The notes beneath the pieces are model-generated. The model ran no database searches. It was not told where the DNA came from and saw nothing but the letters and a program-made list of their open reading frames with translations. Of a stretch of DNA of 64,000 nucleotides, positions 29,456 to 38,460 are shown in pieces. Origin of the DNA: Pigmentiphaga aceris. Lineage in GTDB: Bacteria; Pseudomonadota; Gammaproteobacteria; Burkholderiales; Burkholderiaceae_B. A program made the position numbers and the translations under genes. The stretch covers positions 3,844,001 to 3,908,000 of the forward strand of contig NZ_CP043046.1 of the NCBI RefSeq assembly GCF_008119665.1, in the 5' to 3' direction. Numbering within the stretch: the first letter of the stretch is position 1; each line of letters starts with the position of its first letter.

Positions 29456-30376
29456 ATGGATATCAGGCGCTCGGACCTTCCGCTTCTCATTTCCCTGGAC
29501 GTGCTGCTGGAAGAGCGCAACGTCACCAAGGCGGCAAAGCGGCTTCACATCAGTCAGCCAGCACTGTCTGCACAACTGAGCCGGCTGCGGGACTTGTTTG
29601 ATGATCCCCTGCTGGTTCCCTCGGAAGCCGGGCGTGGCATGGTGCCCACGGCCAAGGCGCTTGCCTTGCAGACGGGGCTACACGATGCCTTGATGGATCT
29701 GCAAAGCGCGGTGCAGTCACAGGAAAAGTTCGACCCCACCCGGCAATCCCGACACTTCGTCGTCGCCATCGACGACAACGTGTTCACGATCATCGGCATG
29801 GCAGTGGCGAAGATGGTGCTGGCGCAGTACTCGCCGAACATCCGATTGAGTTTCGTGACGCCGGAGGAGACCAATCTTGTCTACAGCATGGAGCGTCGCG
29901 AAATCGACCTGTATCTGGGCCTGCGCGACAAGATCCCCGGCCCTTTGCGATCTCGTCATCTGCTGACCGATACCTTCCGCGTAGCGCAGCGCCGTGGACA
30001 CCCACGCGGGCCAGGCCCGCTGTCGCTCGCGGAGTATTGCCGGCTGGCTCATGTAATGGTGTCTCGCCAAGGCATGCTTCACAGCAGCATTGACGATGCC
30101 CTGGCCGCACTGGATGCACGCCGCGACGTGCACATCACCGTATCAAGCTACAACCAGGTGCCCCTGGTGCTGGCCGACACCGACTGCATCACCACGCTGC
30201 CAAACCTGCTGCTGCAACGTTATGCAGACGGCCTGGATATCTTCGAGCCGCCGCTGCGCTTGCCGTCCTTCGATATCGCCATGGCCTGGCACCCTCGTGC
30301 CCATGATGATCTTGGGCATCAGTGGTTGCGGGATAGATTCGTGGCGGCAGCCGGTGCGTTGACCGACGTGAGTTAG
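29456..30376 (+). CDS. LysR-family transcriptional regulator
   Basis: 306 residues. The N-terminal winged helix-turn-helix reads LDVLLEERNVTKAAKRLHIS and QPALSAQLSRLRDLFDDPLL; the remainder is the substrate-binding domain of the NodD/NahR-like branch (long, with SFVTPEE and ERREIDLYLG). Divergent from the MBL hydrolase across 150 bases, so that gene is its likely target. The ATG at 29456 follows CGAGG; the frame starts at 29408 without support. The inducer is unknown. Confidence 0.9.
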   Translation: MDIRRSDLPLLISLDVLLEERNVTKAAKRLHISQPALSAQLSRLRDLFDDPLLVPSEAGRGMVPTAKALALQTGLHDALMDLQSAVQSQEKFDPTRQSRHFVVAIDDNVFTIIGMAVAKMVLAQYSPNIRLSFVTPEETNLVYSMERREIDLYLGLRDKIPGPLRSRHLLTDTFRVAQRRGHPRGPGPLSLAEYCRLAHVMVSRQGMLHSSIDDALAALDARRDVHITVSSYNQVPLVLADTDCITTLPNLLLQRYADGLDIFEPPLRLPSFDIAMAWHPRAHDDLGHQWLRDRFVAAAGALTDVS

Positions 30377-30452
30377 TGACCGGCATGCATGTACTGGCCG
30401 ACACCAGCACACCGCCCTGACCGCGCGTCGTGCAAGCCCTGTCTATGCCTCG

Positions 30453-31502
30453 CTACGCGTCGTACTCGTAGGGCCGAATTTCGATAGGCTTGTCGAACGA
30501 GGTGGCAAGTTCCTGGCCAAGATCGTTCAACCCATCGGGCTTGCCATTGCCAGTGACAAGTATCAGTTTGTCCGCGACATCCGGGCAAGACGTGCGGCAT
30601 CGCACATACAGCCTGGACCCGCCGCCCCCCTTGGCGGGCAACATGCGCTCGATCTCGAAGCCCAGGATATCGTCGCGGGGAATCACGAATAGCTGAGTGG
30701 TGCAGAAGATCAGTGCGCGCCGGTCCGACGGCCAACCCAGTTTGCCCAACAACTGCGGCAAGTAGCCGGACGGCTCACGGACATATTCCAGTTCGGTTTC
30801 ACTGGGTGCGGTGTCAAGGATCTGCTCGGCAGACTGCGGATACAGAGAGACGCCGGGATCCATCGCCTGGAAGGCGGCAAGCCATGCGGCTTCAAGCTCG
30901 CTGGGCGGCTGCCTGAACCCCGTTCGCACATGGATGAAGCACGCCGTGATCAACCTGGGCTCGGCATCATGCGCGTCGTTTTCCAAGTCCTGCGACTGCC
31001 ATTCCGGTGGCCAGGCAATCAGTTCGATGGCAGCAGCACCAGCCCGCCATTCGCAAATCCAGGTGTTGTAACGCTCGCCGATGGGAGCCGGGCCAAGATG
31101 CTGCGCCAACGCATCGTGGGTCTTTTGCACATTCAGACGCGTGTCGGTGCTCAAGGAGACGATGCCCTCGAACTCCGCAATCGGAAACTCGGGAGAAAGC
31201 CGATCGAAGCTTCTTGCATGCCAGGGCAGCATGAAGCCCGGCAAAGGGGTTGCCTGCTCCAGACTGACCATGTCGGAGCGGTACCAGGGATGCTGCTGTA
31301 TGCCACAAGCCTGCTCCACCACCCTACGCGGGGAGCGCCAGGGCAGCCCAAGCTGATCGAGGAAGACATGGATCGGGTTTTCACCGCTTGGCAGCATGTC
31401 AAGGCGTCGAGGCTCGGGCGGCGTGTCGTCGCACTCCGGATCTGGCTGCGATGGTTTTGCGCCAAACAGGCGTTTGAAGAATCCCGGCTTCGTATCGGTC
31501 AT
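30453..31502 (-). CDS. conserved-looking protein of unknown function
   Basis: 349 residues, acidic, no signal peptide and no membrane segment. It begins MTDTKPGFFKRLFGAKPS, a basic amphipathic start sometimes seen in membrane-associated or secretion-system accessory proteins. A Trp/Pro-rich middle and an alpha/beta-looking C terminus carry no motif I recognise. The stop of murB's neighbour lies only 7 bases downstream, so it may share transcripts with murB as the upstream gene. I cannot propose a function. Confidence 0.7.
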   Translation of the reverse strand: MTDTKPGFFKRLFGAKPSQPDPECDDTPPEPRRLDMLPSGENPIHVFLDQLGLPWRSPRRVVEQACGIQQHPWYRSDMVSLEQATPLPGFMLPWHARSFDRLSPEFPIAEFEGIVSLSTDTRLNVQKTHDALAQHLGPAPIGERYNTWICEWRAGAAAIELIAWPPEWQSQDLENDAHDAEPRLITACFIHVRTGFRQPPSELEAAWLAAFQAMDPGVSLYPQSAEQILDTAPSETELEYVREPSGYLPQLLGKLGWPSDRRALIFCTTQLFVIPRDDILGFEIERMLPAKGGGGSRLYVRCRTSCPDVADKLILVTGNGKPDGLNDLGQELATSFDKPIEIRPYEYDA

Positions 31503-31509
31503 CGCGTCC

Positions 31510-32577
31510 TCAAGTCACCACAATAGGTTCAGGCTCCAGCACCACGCCGAACTTAGTCATCACATCGGCTTGAATCGCACGCGCCAGCGCCATGATGTCG
31601 GCAGCGCTTGAGCCACCCAGGTTCACCAGCACCAGCGCCTGTGCGGCATGCACCCCTGCGCGACCCAAGGCCTTACCCTTCCAGCCGCATTGGTCGATCA
31701 GCCAGCCAGCGGCCAGCTTCACGTTGCCATCGGCCTGGGGATAGGCGACCAGCCCGGTGTGTTCCGCAGCCAGCTTGATGTGCGTGGCAGCATCCACGAT
31801 CGGATTCTTGAAGAAGCTGCCTGCATTGCCCAGCACGGCCGGGTCGGGCAGCTTGCGGATGCGGATTTCGCAGACCGCATCAAAAATCTGTTGGGCCGTG
31901 ACATTGCCTGCTTCGCGCGCGGCAGCCAGTGCCGAATGGCGTTGCAGGTCTGGGTAGTCCAACACCGGTGCCCAGGCACGCGGCAACCGAAAGCGCACCG
32001 CCGTGATGATCCAGCGACCAGGATGATGTTTGAAGATGCTGTCGCGATACGCAAAGGCGCAGGCGGCGTGGTCCATCTCTACCCAGGATTCTTCGTGCAG
32101 GTCATAGGCCACCACGCTGTCGAAACGGTCTTTCAGTTCGACACCATAGGCACCGATGTTCTGAACCGGTGCAGCACCCGTCTGCCCGGGAATCAGTGCC
32201 AGGTTTTCCAGCCCCGGCCAGCCTTGCGCAATGGTGTGGGCTACCACCTCGTGCCAGCGTTCACCGGCGGCGGCTTCGATCAGCAAGTGGTCTGCGGTCG
32301 TGTCCAGCAGGCGAATACCGCGCAGCCGCATATGGGCCACCAGCATGTTCACCTGGCTTGGCAACACCATATTGCTGCCCCCGCCCAGCACCAGCAGGCC
32401 CGGATACTCGCGGGCAAGTTGGGCCAGCGCGGGCAACTGCGCGGCGTCATCGATCTCGACGAAGGCATGTGTGTGCGATGCCAGCCCAAGCGTATTGAAG
32501 GCACGTAGATCTTGCGCAACCGGCGTCAGGACGGCTTGCTGGCCATCGGCGTGCGCAGCGTCTGTAAGTGGGTTCAT
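31510..32577 (-). CDS. murB: UDP-N-acetylenolpyruvoylglucosamine reductase
   Basis: FAD/NADPH enzyme giving UDP-N-acetylmuramate for peptidoglycan. 355 residues of the type I (E. coli-like) form: [10 protein letters not shown] (FAD), [20 protein letters not shown], and the catalytic serine in [10 protein letters not shown]. The ATG at 32577 gives the normal N terminus with a short 20-residue lead; the frame opens further upstream to 32712 without similarity. Divergent from yajQ. Confidence 0.96.
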   Translation of the reverse strand: MNPLTDAAHADGQQAVLTPVAQDLRAFNTLGLASHTHAFVEIDDAAQLPALAQLAREYPGLLVLGGGSNMVLPSQVNMLVAHMRLRGIRLLDTTADHLLIEAAAGERWHEVVAHTIAQGWPGLENLALIPGQTGAAPVQNIGAYGVELKDRFDSVVAYDLHEESWVEMDHAACAFAYRDSIFKHHPGRWIITAVRFRLPRAWAPVLDYPDLQRHSALAAAREAGNVTAQQIFDAVCEIRIRKLPDPAVLGNAGSFFKNPIVDAATHIKLAAEHTGLVAYPQADGNVKLAAGWLIDQCGWKGKALGRAGVHAAQALVLVNLGGSSAADIMALARAIQADVMTKFGVVLEPEPIVVT

Positions 32578-32771
32578 CGGCGAGGCAGGCAAACCGGAAT
32601 CGGGGAAAACGGGCAGTGACACGAGCGATCCGCGCAGCAATGACAAGGATGGCCATGTTACTTGACTACAATCGAGGGATAGCCGGTGCCGTCTGCGCAC
32701 CGGAATCCCCAAACGCCCCGGCTGCGCGCCGCGCCTTCTGCTTGCGTGCAGACACTGATATGGAGTTTTTC

Positions 32772-33257
32772 ATGCCCTCATTCGATACCGTGTGCAAACC
32801 CGATATGGTCGAACTGCGCAACGCGGTTGAGCAATCCAACAAGGAAATCGGCACGCGCTTCGACTTCAAGGGGTCGGATGCCAAGGTCGAGCAGACCGAA
32901 AAAGAACTGACGATCTTCGCCGACAGCGACTTCCAGCTGGACCAGGTGCGTGACGTGCTGCTGAGCAAGATGACCAAGCGCAAGGTCGATGTCCGCTTCC
33001 TGGACATGGGCAAGGTCGAAAAGATGGGCATGGACAAAGCCAAGCAGGTGCTGACCGTGCGCAACGGCGTGCCGCAGGAAAACGCCAAGAAGATCGTGGC
33101 CGCGATCAAGAATTCGAAGATGAAGGTGCAAGGCAGCATTCAAGGCGACGTGGTGCGCGTGCAAGGCAAGGACCGCGACGATCTGCAATCTGCAATTGCA
33201 CTGCTGAAGAAGGAAATCACGGACTTGCCGCTGGGCTTTGAGAACTTCCGCGACTGA
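32772..33257 (+). CDS. yajQ: YajQ family nucleotide-binding protein
   Basis: 161 residues with two ferredoxin-like halves: [50 protein letters not shown] and the terminal [10 protein letters not shown]. YajQ-type proteins bind nucleotides, and a Xanthomonas member binds c-di-GMP; whether this one does is not visible. TGGAG at 32761 serves the ATG at 32772. Followed by a terminator. Confidence 0.96.
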   Translation: MPSFDTVCKPDMVELRNAVEQSNKEIGTRFDFKGSDAKVEQTEKELTIFADSDFQLDQVRDVLLSKMTKRKVDVRFLDMGKVEKMGMDKAKQVLTVRNGVPQENAKKIVAAIKNSKMKVQGSIQGDVVRVQGKDRDDLQSAIALLKKEITDLPLGFENFRD

Positions 33258-33290
33258 TTTTCAAGAGTCGCAGCTATTGCAAGTGCTGAA

Positions 33291-33327
33291 AAGCCATCGG
33301 ATCGTTGTACGACCGGTGGCTTTTTTT
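33291..33327 (+). terminator. rho-independent terminator after yajQ
   Basis: AAGCCATCGG pairs with CCGGTGGCTT (one G-U) around a 12-base loop, followed by seven T. Confidence 0.88.
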
Positions 33328-33336
33328 ATTGCACCG

Positions 33337-33378
33337 TTGTTATTGCTTCGTTGTTATTGCTTCGTTGTTATTGCTTCG
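33337..33378. repeat. three perfect 14-bp tandem repeats
   Basis: TTGTTATTGCTTCG occurs three times without a mismatch at 33337, 33351 and 33365, directly after the yajQ terminator and 70 bases upstream of the cation transporter. It is low in G/C compared with the surroundings. Confidence 0.95.
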
Positions 33379-33450
33379 TTTGTTATCACGTACACGGATT
33401 TGCAATCCGTTGCATGACCACCCTGCTACCTCTTTTCTGATCAGGCCCCC

Positions 33451-34494
33451 TTGAGCTCCGACCACAATCACGCACATAACCATGCAGCCGGTGCCAATGA
33501 AAAGTCTCTGCGCATCGCGTTGGCGCTGACGGCATCGTTTCTTGTCGTGCAGGTCATTGCCGGGCTGATGACACAAAGCCTGGCCTTGCTGTCCGACGCC
33601 GCGCACATGTTCACCGATGCGGCGGCGCTGGCGATTGCGCTGGCGGCAATCCAGATCGCCAAGCGCCCGGCAGACAAGCGGCGCACCTTTGGTTATCACC
33701 GCTTTGAAATTCTGGCGGCGGCGTTCAATGCCATGTTGTTGTTCATGGTGGCGATCTACATCGTGATCGAGGCCTGGCAGCGCATTTTCTCGCCGGTGCA
33801 GATCGAGTCGACAGGCATGCTGGTCGTCGCCGTGCTGGGACTGGTGGTCAATCTGATCAGCATGCGTCTGCTCAGCCAGGGCAAGGATTCCAGCCTGAAC
33901 GTGAAAGGCGCTTATCTCGAAGTCTGGGCAGACATGCTCGGTTCGGTGGGCGTGATCATCGGGGCGCTGGTCATCCGCTTCACGGGCTGGGGCTGGGTGG
34001 ATTCGGTGGTGGCGGTGCTGATTGGCCTGTGGGTGTTGCCGCGCACGTGGGTGTTGTTGAAGTCCAGCTTGAACATCTTGCTGGAAGGTGTGCCCGAGGA
34101 CCTGGATATCGATGCGGTCGAACGAACCATTCTGGCGGTGCCGGGGGTGTTGTCGATTCACGATTTGCATGTCTGGTCGTTGACCAGTGGCAAACCCAGC
34201 CTGACGGTGCACGCGGTGGTCGATCCTGTGATCGATGCGGAAACCGAGGTGGTGCCGGCGATTCGCCGTGCGCTGATCGCCGCGCACGGCATTGCGCATT
34301 CGACGGTGCAATGCGAACGCGTACCGTGTCAGCCGCTACCTTGGGATGCGCATTTCGAGGGGCATGGGCATGTGGAGGATCAGCGCGCGGAGTCTGGGGG
34401 TAGTGGCGTGGCGCACAGTCATGCCGATCACGGTCACGACCAGAACCACGATCACGATCACAACTCCAGTGCCAGCCAGAAACGCGATCACTGA
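33451..34494 (+). CDS. cation diffusion facilitator, zinc-type exporter (CzcD/ZitB-like)
   Basis: 347 residues with six membrane helices. The transport site is visible as HMFTD in SLALLSDAAHMFTDAAAL (helix 2) and DMLGS in EVWADMLGSVGV (helix 5). A short His-rich N terminus (DHNHAHNHA) and a C-terminal His/Asp tail (AHSHADHGHDQNHDHDH) are typical of zinc/cobalt/cadmium exporters. The start is a TTG at 33451. The last 7 bases overlap the convergent DUF1294 gene. Substrate metal is inferred from the His-rich tails. Confidence 0.92.
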   Translation: MSSDHNHAHNHAAGANEKSLRIALALTASFLVVQVIAGLMTQSLALLSDAAHMFTDAAALAIALAAIQIAKRPADKRRTFGYHRFEILAAAFNAMLLFMVAIYIVIEAWQRIFSPVQIESTGMLVVAVLGLVVNLISMRLLSQGKDSSLNVKGAYLEVWADMLGSVGVIIGALVIRFTGWGWVDSVVAVLIGLWVLPRTWVLLKSSLNILLEGVPEDLDIDAVERTILAVPGVLSIHDLHVWSLTSGKPSLTVHAVVDPVIDAETEVVPAIRRALIAAHGIAHSTVQCERVPCQPLPWDAHFEGHGHVEDQRAESGGSGVAHSHADHGHDQNHDHDHNSSASQKRDH

Positions 34495-35168
34495 CCGCGT
34501 GTGATGACGCTGTGCAGTGCTTGCCATCCTACAAGCAGCAGACGATCCAGCGAGATGCCGCTACGGCTCCAGAGCAACCAGGTCAGCACGCCAAGATTGA
34601 CGACCACCGTCAAGCGAAACATCCACTGGAACCCGGCCTTGCTCGACTTGTGACGAAACACTGACTGCGCCAACAAGGCACCCGGCCAGCCGCCCAAGAG
34701 TGCCAGCAGATGCAAGCTGCGCTCGGGCGTCCGTCGCCGGTTCGCCATCGCGGCAGACTTGTCCAGCCCATATACCAGCACGCTTATGCCGCTCATCACC
34801 GCATAGACCAGCGCCACCCAGGCGGGCACGCGCCCTGCGATGGCACCAAGCGCCAAGGCGATGACAAAGAACAGCCCGATGGTTGCGCCAAGCCCCCAGC
34901 CACCGGCATGTCTTGCCGATCTGGCCATCCGCGCTGGCGCAATGGTGCCGGTTGGTTCGGCACGCCCATCGCGCCTGGGAGCCGTGACCGGCTGAATCGT
35001 GCCGCCTGGTGCCACCCGGGCTTTTGTGCCCACACCGCCTGCCGTGGTACGGGCGGCGCGATCGTTTGATGGCTTGGTCGTGGATCTGCTGCTTGATCGG
35101 GCCGGTTGCGCAATTGTTGGCTCGACCCGCACGGCTGCCTTGCTCGCTCCTCGCCTTGCTTCAGCCAC
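34488..35168 (-). CDS. DUF1294 membrane protein
   Basis: 226 residues. The C-terminal half is a DUF1294 domain: SGISVLVYGLDKSAAMANRR, then PERSLHLLALLGGWPGALLA and HKSSKAGFQ, with three to four membrane helices. The first 90 residues are a low-complexity Arg/Ala/Thr/Pro-rich basic tail without structure; many members have a cold-shock domain there instead, so this one has lost or never had it. The start overlaps the end of the Lrp-type gene by 8 bases and the end overlaps the convergent transporter. Function unknown. Confidence 0.82.
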   Translation of the reverse strand: MAEARRGASKAAVRVEPTIAQPARSSSRSTTKPSNDRAARTTAGGVGTKARVAPGGTIQPVTAPRRDGRAEPTGTIAPARMARSARHAGGWGLGATIGLFFVIALALGAIAGRVPAWVALVYAVMSGISVLVYGLDKSAAMANRRRTPERSLHLLALLGGWPGALLAQSVFRHKSSKAGFQWMFRLTVVVNLGVLTWLLWSRSGISLDRLLLVGWQALHSVITRGQ

Positions 35169-35643
35169 GAGTCTGCGCCCCGGCCAAGTGCAGCGGCAAC
35201 GCGCTTTCTTTCAGGCGTCGCAGCACGAAGCTGGACTTGCTGTGCCGAATGCCGGGAATCATATAAAGCCTTTCACGCAGCAGCCTTTCGTAGTCGCGCG
35301 TATCGCGCACGGCGATACGGATGAAATAGTCGTAGTCGCCAGACACCAGGAAGGCTTCCAGCACCTCGGGAATCTGGGCCAGCGCCTGGCCGAACTTGTA
35401 GAGCATTTCTTCGCTGTGGCTTTCCAGCGTCACGTGGACGATCACGGTGTCCATGAAACCCACGGCGGCCGGGTCGATCTGCACCGTGTAGCCCTTGATG
35501 ACACCCGCCGCTTCCATGCGCTTGATGCGGTTCCAACAGGGGGTGGATGACAGGCCGACTGCCGTGCCAATGTCCTGCAGACTGGCCCGCGCATCGCCCT
35601 GTAACACGCCCAGAATTGCCAGATCGAACTTATCGAGGTTCAT
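35161..35643 (-). CDS. Lrp/AsnC-family transcriptional regulator
   Basis: 160 residues: N-terminal helix-turn-helix (LDKFDLAILGVLQGDARASL, then IGTAVGLSSTPCWNRIKRME) and a C-terminal RAM/AsnC ligand domain with SGDYDYFIRIAV. The sequence is closest in style to Lrp itself and feast/famine regulators. It is divergent from an acetolactate synthase gene across 102 bases that contain a strong Lrp-type box, so branched-chain amino acid control is the likely role. Confidence 0.93.
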   Translation of the reverse strand: MNLDKFDLAILGVLQGDARASLQDIGTAVGLSSTPCWNRIKRMEAAGVIKGYTVQIDPAAVGFMDTVIVHVTLESHSEEMLYKFGQALAQIPEVLEAFLVSGDYDYFIRIAVRDTRDYERLLRERLYMIPGIRHSKSSFVLRRLKESALPLHLAGAQTRG

Positions 35644-35665
35644 TTTCTCTCATCCAGACTATCTG

Positions 35666-35680
35666 CAGAAAATTTTTCCT
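35666..35680. promoter_or_regulatory. Lrp-type binding site
   Basis: CAGAAAATTTTTCCT matches the E. coli Lrp consensus YAGHAWATTWTDCTR except near its 3' end. It lies 23 bases upstream of the regulator start and 66 upstream of the synthase start. Confidence 0.65.
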
Positions 35681-35745
35681 AACACGCCGATTTTAGGGGA
35701 AATAATAGGGGAATATTTCTTCGCCGATCGTCATAAGATGTTGAC

Positions 35746-37524
35746 ATGAATGATCGCCTCGCACCCCACCTCGTATCCGGCGCCGTCGAGCTCGCCCAAG
35801 CCCCTTTTCTGGGTGCCCACGCGCTGATTGACGCCTTGGTCGCCAATGGCGTCGATACCGTCTTCGGTTATCCGGGCGGTGCCGTCTTGCCGCTGTACGA
35901 CGCGCTGTTCGCCGAACCGCGTCTGCGCCACGTGCTGGTGCGACACGAACAGGCGGCGGTACACGCAGCCGAAGGATACGCCCGTACCACTGGCAAGCCG
36001 GGTGTGGTGCTGGTGACCTCGGGTCCGGGTATGGCCAACACCACGTCTGGCCTGCTGGACGCAATGTGCGATTCGATCCCGCTTTTGTGCATCAGCGGCC
36101 AGGTTGCCAGCCATGCGATCGGCACCGATGCCTTCCAGGAATGCGACGCGCTGGGTATCTCGCGCTCGGTAACCAAGTGGAACACGCAGATCCGCGCGGT
36201 GGAAGACGTTTCTGACACCGTCACGCGCGCCTTGGGCATCGCTACCGGCGATCGTCCCGGCCCGGTGCTGATCGATTTCCCGAAAGATATGCAATTGACA
36301 CCCGCGCCGCGCGGCTACACCAAAGCTCCGGTGGCCCTGCGCCGCCAGCCGCCCGCACGCCGCACGCCGCCGCCCCGGCAGTTGGCCGAAGCCGCCAACC
36401 TGATCGCCAACGCGCGTCGCCCGGTGTTCTACGGTGGCGGCGGGTTGATCAACTCGGGTGCAGAAGCCTGCGAGGCTTTCGCCAAGCTGGTTCGCCACAC
36501 CGGCGCGCCGTGCACGCTTACTTTGCTGGGCCTGGGTGCCTTCCCCGCGTCAGACCCGCAGTTCGTCGGCATGCTGGGCATGCACGGCACGCTGGAAGCC
36601 AACCTGGCCATGCACCATGCCGACTTGGTGATCTGCATCGGCGCACGTTTTGATGACCGCGTGACCGGCAAGCTGCGCGACTTCTGCCCGAACGCCAAGA
36701 AAATCCACCTGGATATCGACCCGTCGTCGATCAACAAGGTGGTGCAGGCCGACGTGCCGCTGGTGGGCGATTGCCTGCCGGTGTTGCTGGCCTTGCAGGA
36801 AGCCGTGAATGTGCATCGGCAAGTGTCCGGGCAACTGGACGACTGGTGGAAGCGCATCGAAGTATGGCGCGCAGAAAAGTGCTTGGCGGTACCTACGGAC
36901 ACCACGCAGATCCTGCCGCAGTTCCTGATGCAGCGTCTGCAAGCCACCATCGCGGATCGTGACCCGATCGTGTCTACCGATGTCGGTCAACATCAGATGT
37001 GGGCAGCCCAGCATCTGAAGTTCGAGCGCCCGAATCGCTGGCTGACCTCGGGCGGTGCCGGCACCATGGGTTATGGATTGCCGGCTGCCATCGGCGCGCA
37101 GATCGCTCATCCGGACGACTTGGTAGTGTGCGTCAGCGGCGACGCTTCCGTGCTGATGAACATCCAGGAATGCTCGACCGCGATGCAGCACCGCACGCCG
37201 GTGAAGCTGGTGCTGAGCAACAACGGCTACATGGGCATGGTGCGCCAGTGGCAGGAACTGATCCACGGGGGTCGCTACAGCCACAGCTACACTGAGGCCT
37301 TGCCTGATTTTGTGGCCTTGGCCAAGGCATTCGGCTGGCAGGCTGAACGCGTGACAGACCCGGCTGAACTGGATGCCGCGCTGGAACGCTGCATGGCGTC
37401 CGATGGCCCCTACTTCCTGGATGTGGTCGTGGCTGCCCAGCAGAATTGCTTCCCAATGATGCCCGCAGGGCGTGGTCACCACGAGGTGATGCTGGCGGCA
37501 GATCGCTGGTACGTGGAACGCTGA
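35746..37524 (+). CDS. acetolactate synthase large subunit-type TPP enzyme
   Basis: 592 residues with three TPP-enzyme domains. Glu68 ([17 protein letters not shown]) is the catalytic glutamate; the TPP-Mg motif begins GDA at 465-467 and ends in SNN about 27 residues later; the FAD-binding middle domain ([15 protein letters not shown]) and the QHQMWAAQ segment identify the acetohydroxyacid synthase branch. It makes acetolactate or acetohydroxybutyrate from pyruvate. No small regulatory subunit gene is adjacent, so it may work with the main IlvH or be an unregulated or catabolic isozyme. A basic Pro/Arg-rich linker (about residues 195-215) is unusual. Divergent from an Lrp-type regulator. Confidence 0.88.
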   Translation: MNDRLAPHLVSGAVELAQAPFLGAHALIDALVANGVDTVFGYPGGAVLPLYDALFAEPRLRHVLVRHEQAAVHAAEGYARTTGKPGVVLVTSGPGMANTTSGLLDAMCDSIPLLCISGQVASHAIGTDAFQECDALGISRSVTKWNTQIRAVEDVSDTVTRALGIATGDRPGPVLIDFPKDMQLTPAPRGYTKAPVALRRQPPARRTPPPRQLAEAANLIANARRPVFYGGGGLINSGAEACEAFAKLVRHTGAPCTLTLLGLGAFPASDPQFVGMLGMHGTLEANLAMHHADLVICIGARFDDRVTGKLRDFCPNAKKIHLDIDPSSINKVVQADVPLVGDCLPVLLALQEAVNVHRQVSGQLDDWWKRIEVWRAEKCLAVPTDTTQILPQFLMQRLQATIADRDPIVSTDVGQHQMWAAQHLKFERPNRWLTSGGAGTMGYGLPAAIGAQIAHPDDLVVCVSGDASVLMNIQECSTAMQHRTPVKLVLSNNGYMGMVRQWQELIHGGRYSHSYTEALPDFVALAKAFGWQAERVTDPAELDAALERCMASDGPYFLDVVVAAQQNCFPMMPAGRGHHEVMLAADRWYVER

Positions 37525-37582
37525 GCACGACATTTGTTTCCTGCGAACGAGCAGCAGTAAGACTTCACGCTGCTTGCTCGTT

Positions 37583-37608
37583 TGCTGTCCCTGTCTGCCG
37601 TCCCTGTC
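37583..37608. repeat. two 13-bp tandem repeats with a partial third
   Basis: TGCTGTCCCTGTC and TGCCGTCCCTGTC follow one another, then TGCTGCCC begins a broken third unit. They lie between the synthase and the SnoaL-like gene. Confidence 0.75.
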
Positions 37609-37759
37609 TGCTGCCCATTCCGCGCAATACCCGCGCTCACGCAAGGGGCGCAGGGCCTGATGCCAGGCGCTTGGATTAGCATCCTTCCCGCATTTCCGCT
37701 GCCCGGTGGCTATCCGGCAACCGAGCGCTGCGGATCGAACCTGCCCTGAAGGAATATCC

Positions 37760-38338
37760 ATGACGCTTGGAACGCCAGACCCGAAGCACGCCGTCAGCCC
37801 GACGGTTGAATCCCTGATCCGCACCTACATCCACGCCAAGGACAGCAACCGTCCTCATCTGATGGCGAGTACCTTCGCGCCAGATGCCAGTTTGACGATG
37901 CTGGTCAAATCAGAAGCGATCTCCTTCCCCGCCCAGACCCAAGGCCAGTCGGCCATTGCCGATGTGCTATCGCGCCGCTTCGGGCAGAACTACGACAACG
38001 TCTATACCTTCTGTCTCGATACGCCGCCTGCCGACAAGGCGCTGGACAGCTATCGCTGCGACTGGCTGGTGGGCATGACCGAGAAAGCCAGCGGCAGTGT
38101 TCGGGTGGGCTGCGGAAGTTATCTCTGGCAGTTCGCGGGCACTGAAAAAGGGCTGCGCGTGCAAGGTCTGGAAATCACGATTGAAGCCATGCAAGTGCTG
38201 GCTGCCGAACATGCCGAGGCAGTGCTGGACCAGTGGCTGGCTACGCTGTCCTATCCCTGGTGCACGGCATCGACTGCGTTGGCCACCGCCCCGCAGATAG
38301 CTGAACTGGCACCGGTGTTGGACTACATCAAGCGATAA
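37760..38338 (+). CDS. SnoaL-like/NTF2-fold protein
   Basis: 192 residues with the pattern of an NTF2-like cone fold: a helical start (SPTVESLIRTYIHAKDSNRP), FAPDASLTM, and late beta strands (YRCDWLVGM, VGCGSYLWQF, GLRVQGLEITIEAMQVL). No catalytic residues are certain. The ATG at 37760 follows AAGGA; the upstream extension to 37706 is unlikely. Transcribed alone and convergent with the TonB receptor. Function unknown. Confidence 0.78.
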   Translation: MTLGTPDPKHAVSPTVESLIRTYIHAKDSNRPHLMASTFAPDASLTMLVKSEAISFPAQTQGQSAIADVLSRRFGQNYDNVYTFCLDTPPADKALDSYRCDWLVGMTEKASGSVRVGCGSYLWQFAGTEKGLRVQGLEITIEAMQVLAAEHAEAVLDQWLATLSYPWCTASTALATAPQIAELAPVLDYIKR

Positions 38339-38367
38339 GCCATCAAAGACTGGTTAAACCGATACGA

Positions 38368-38395
38368 CGCAGGGGCGGCATCACCCACCCCTGCG
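38368..38395. terminator. terminator-like hairpin between convergent genes
   Basis: CGCAGGGG pairs with CCCCTGCG around 12 bases. No T run is present; position between convergent stops suggests shared termination. Confidence 0.5.
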
Positions 38396-38404
38396 CCACC
38401 TTGC

Positions 38405-38460
38405 TTACCAGCGATACGTCATCCCTGCCGCCACCGTGCGTTCCTTGCCGTAGTAGCAAC
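38405..38460 (-). other. displaced C-terminal strand of the TonB receptor, in another frame
   Basis: In the alternative minus-strand frame the sequence reads GCYYGKERTVAAGMTYRW and then TAA at 38405-38407. This is the usual last beta-strand and terminal aromatic residue of a TonB-dependent receptor. The main frame leaves it around 38455-38470 and ends instead in VATTARNARWRQG. Confidence 0.85.

Noticed and set aside
33337..33378. Short regular repeats as a possible CRISPR remnant
   Set aside because: Units are 14 bases, adjacent and without spacers, and there are no cas genes.
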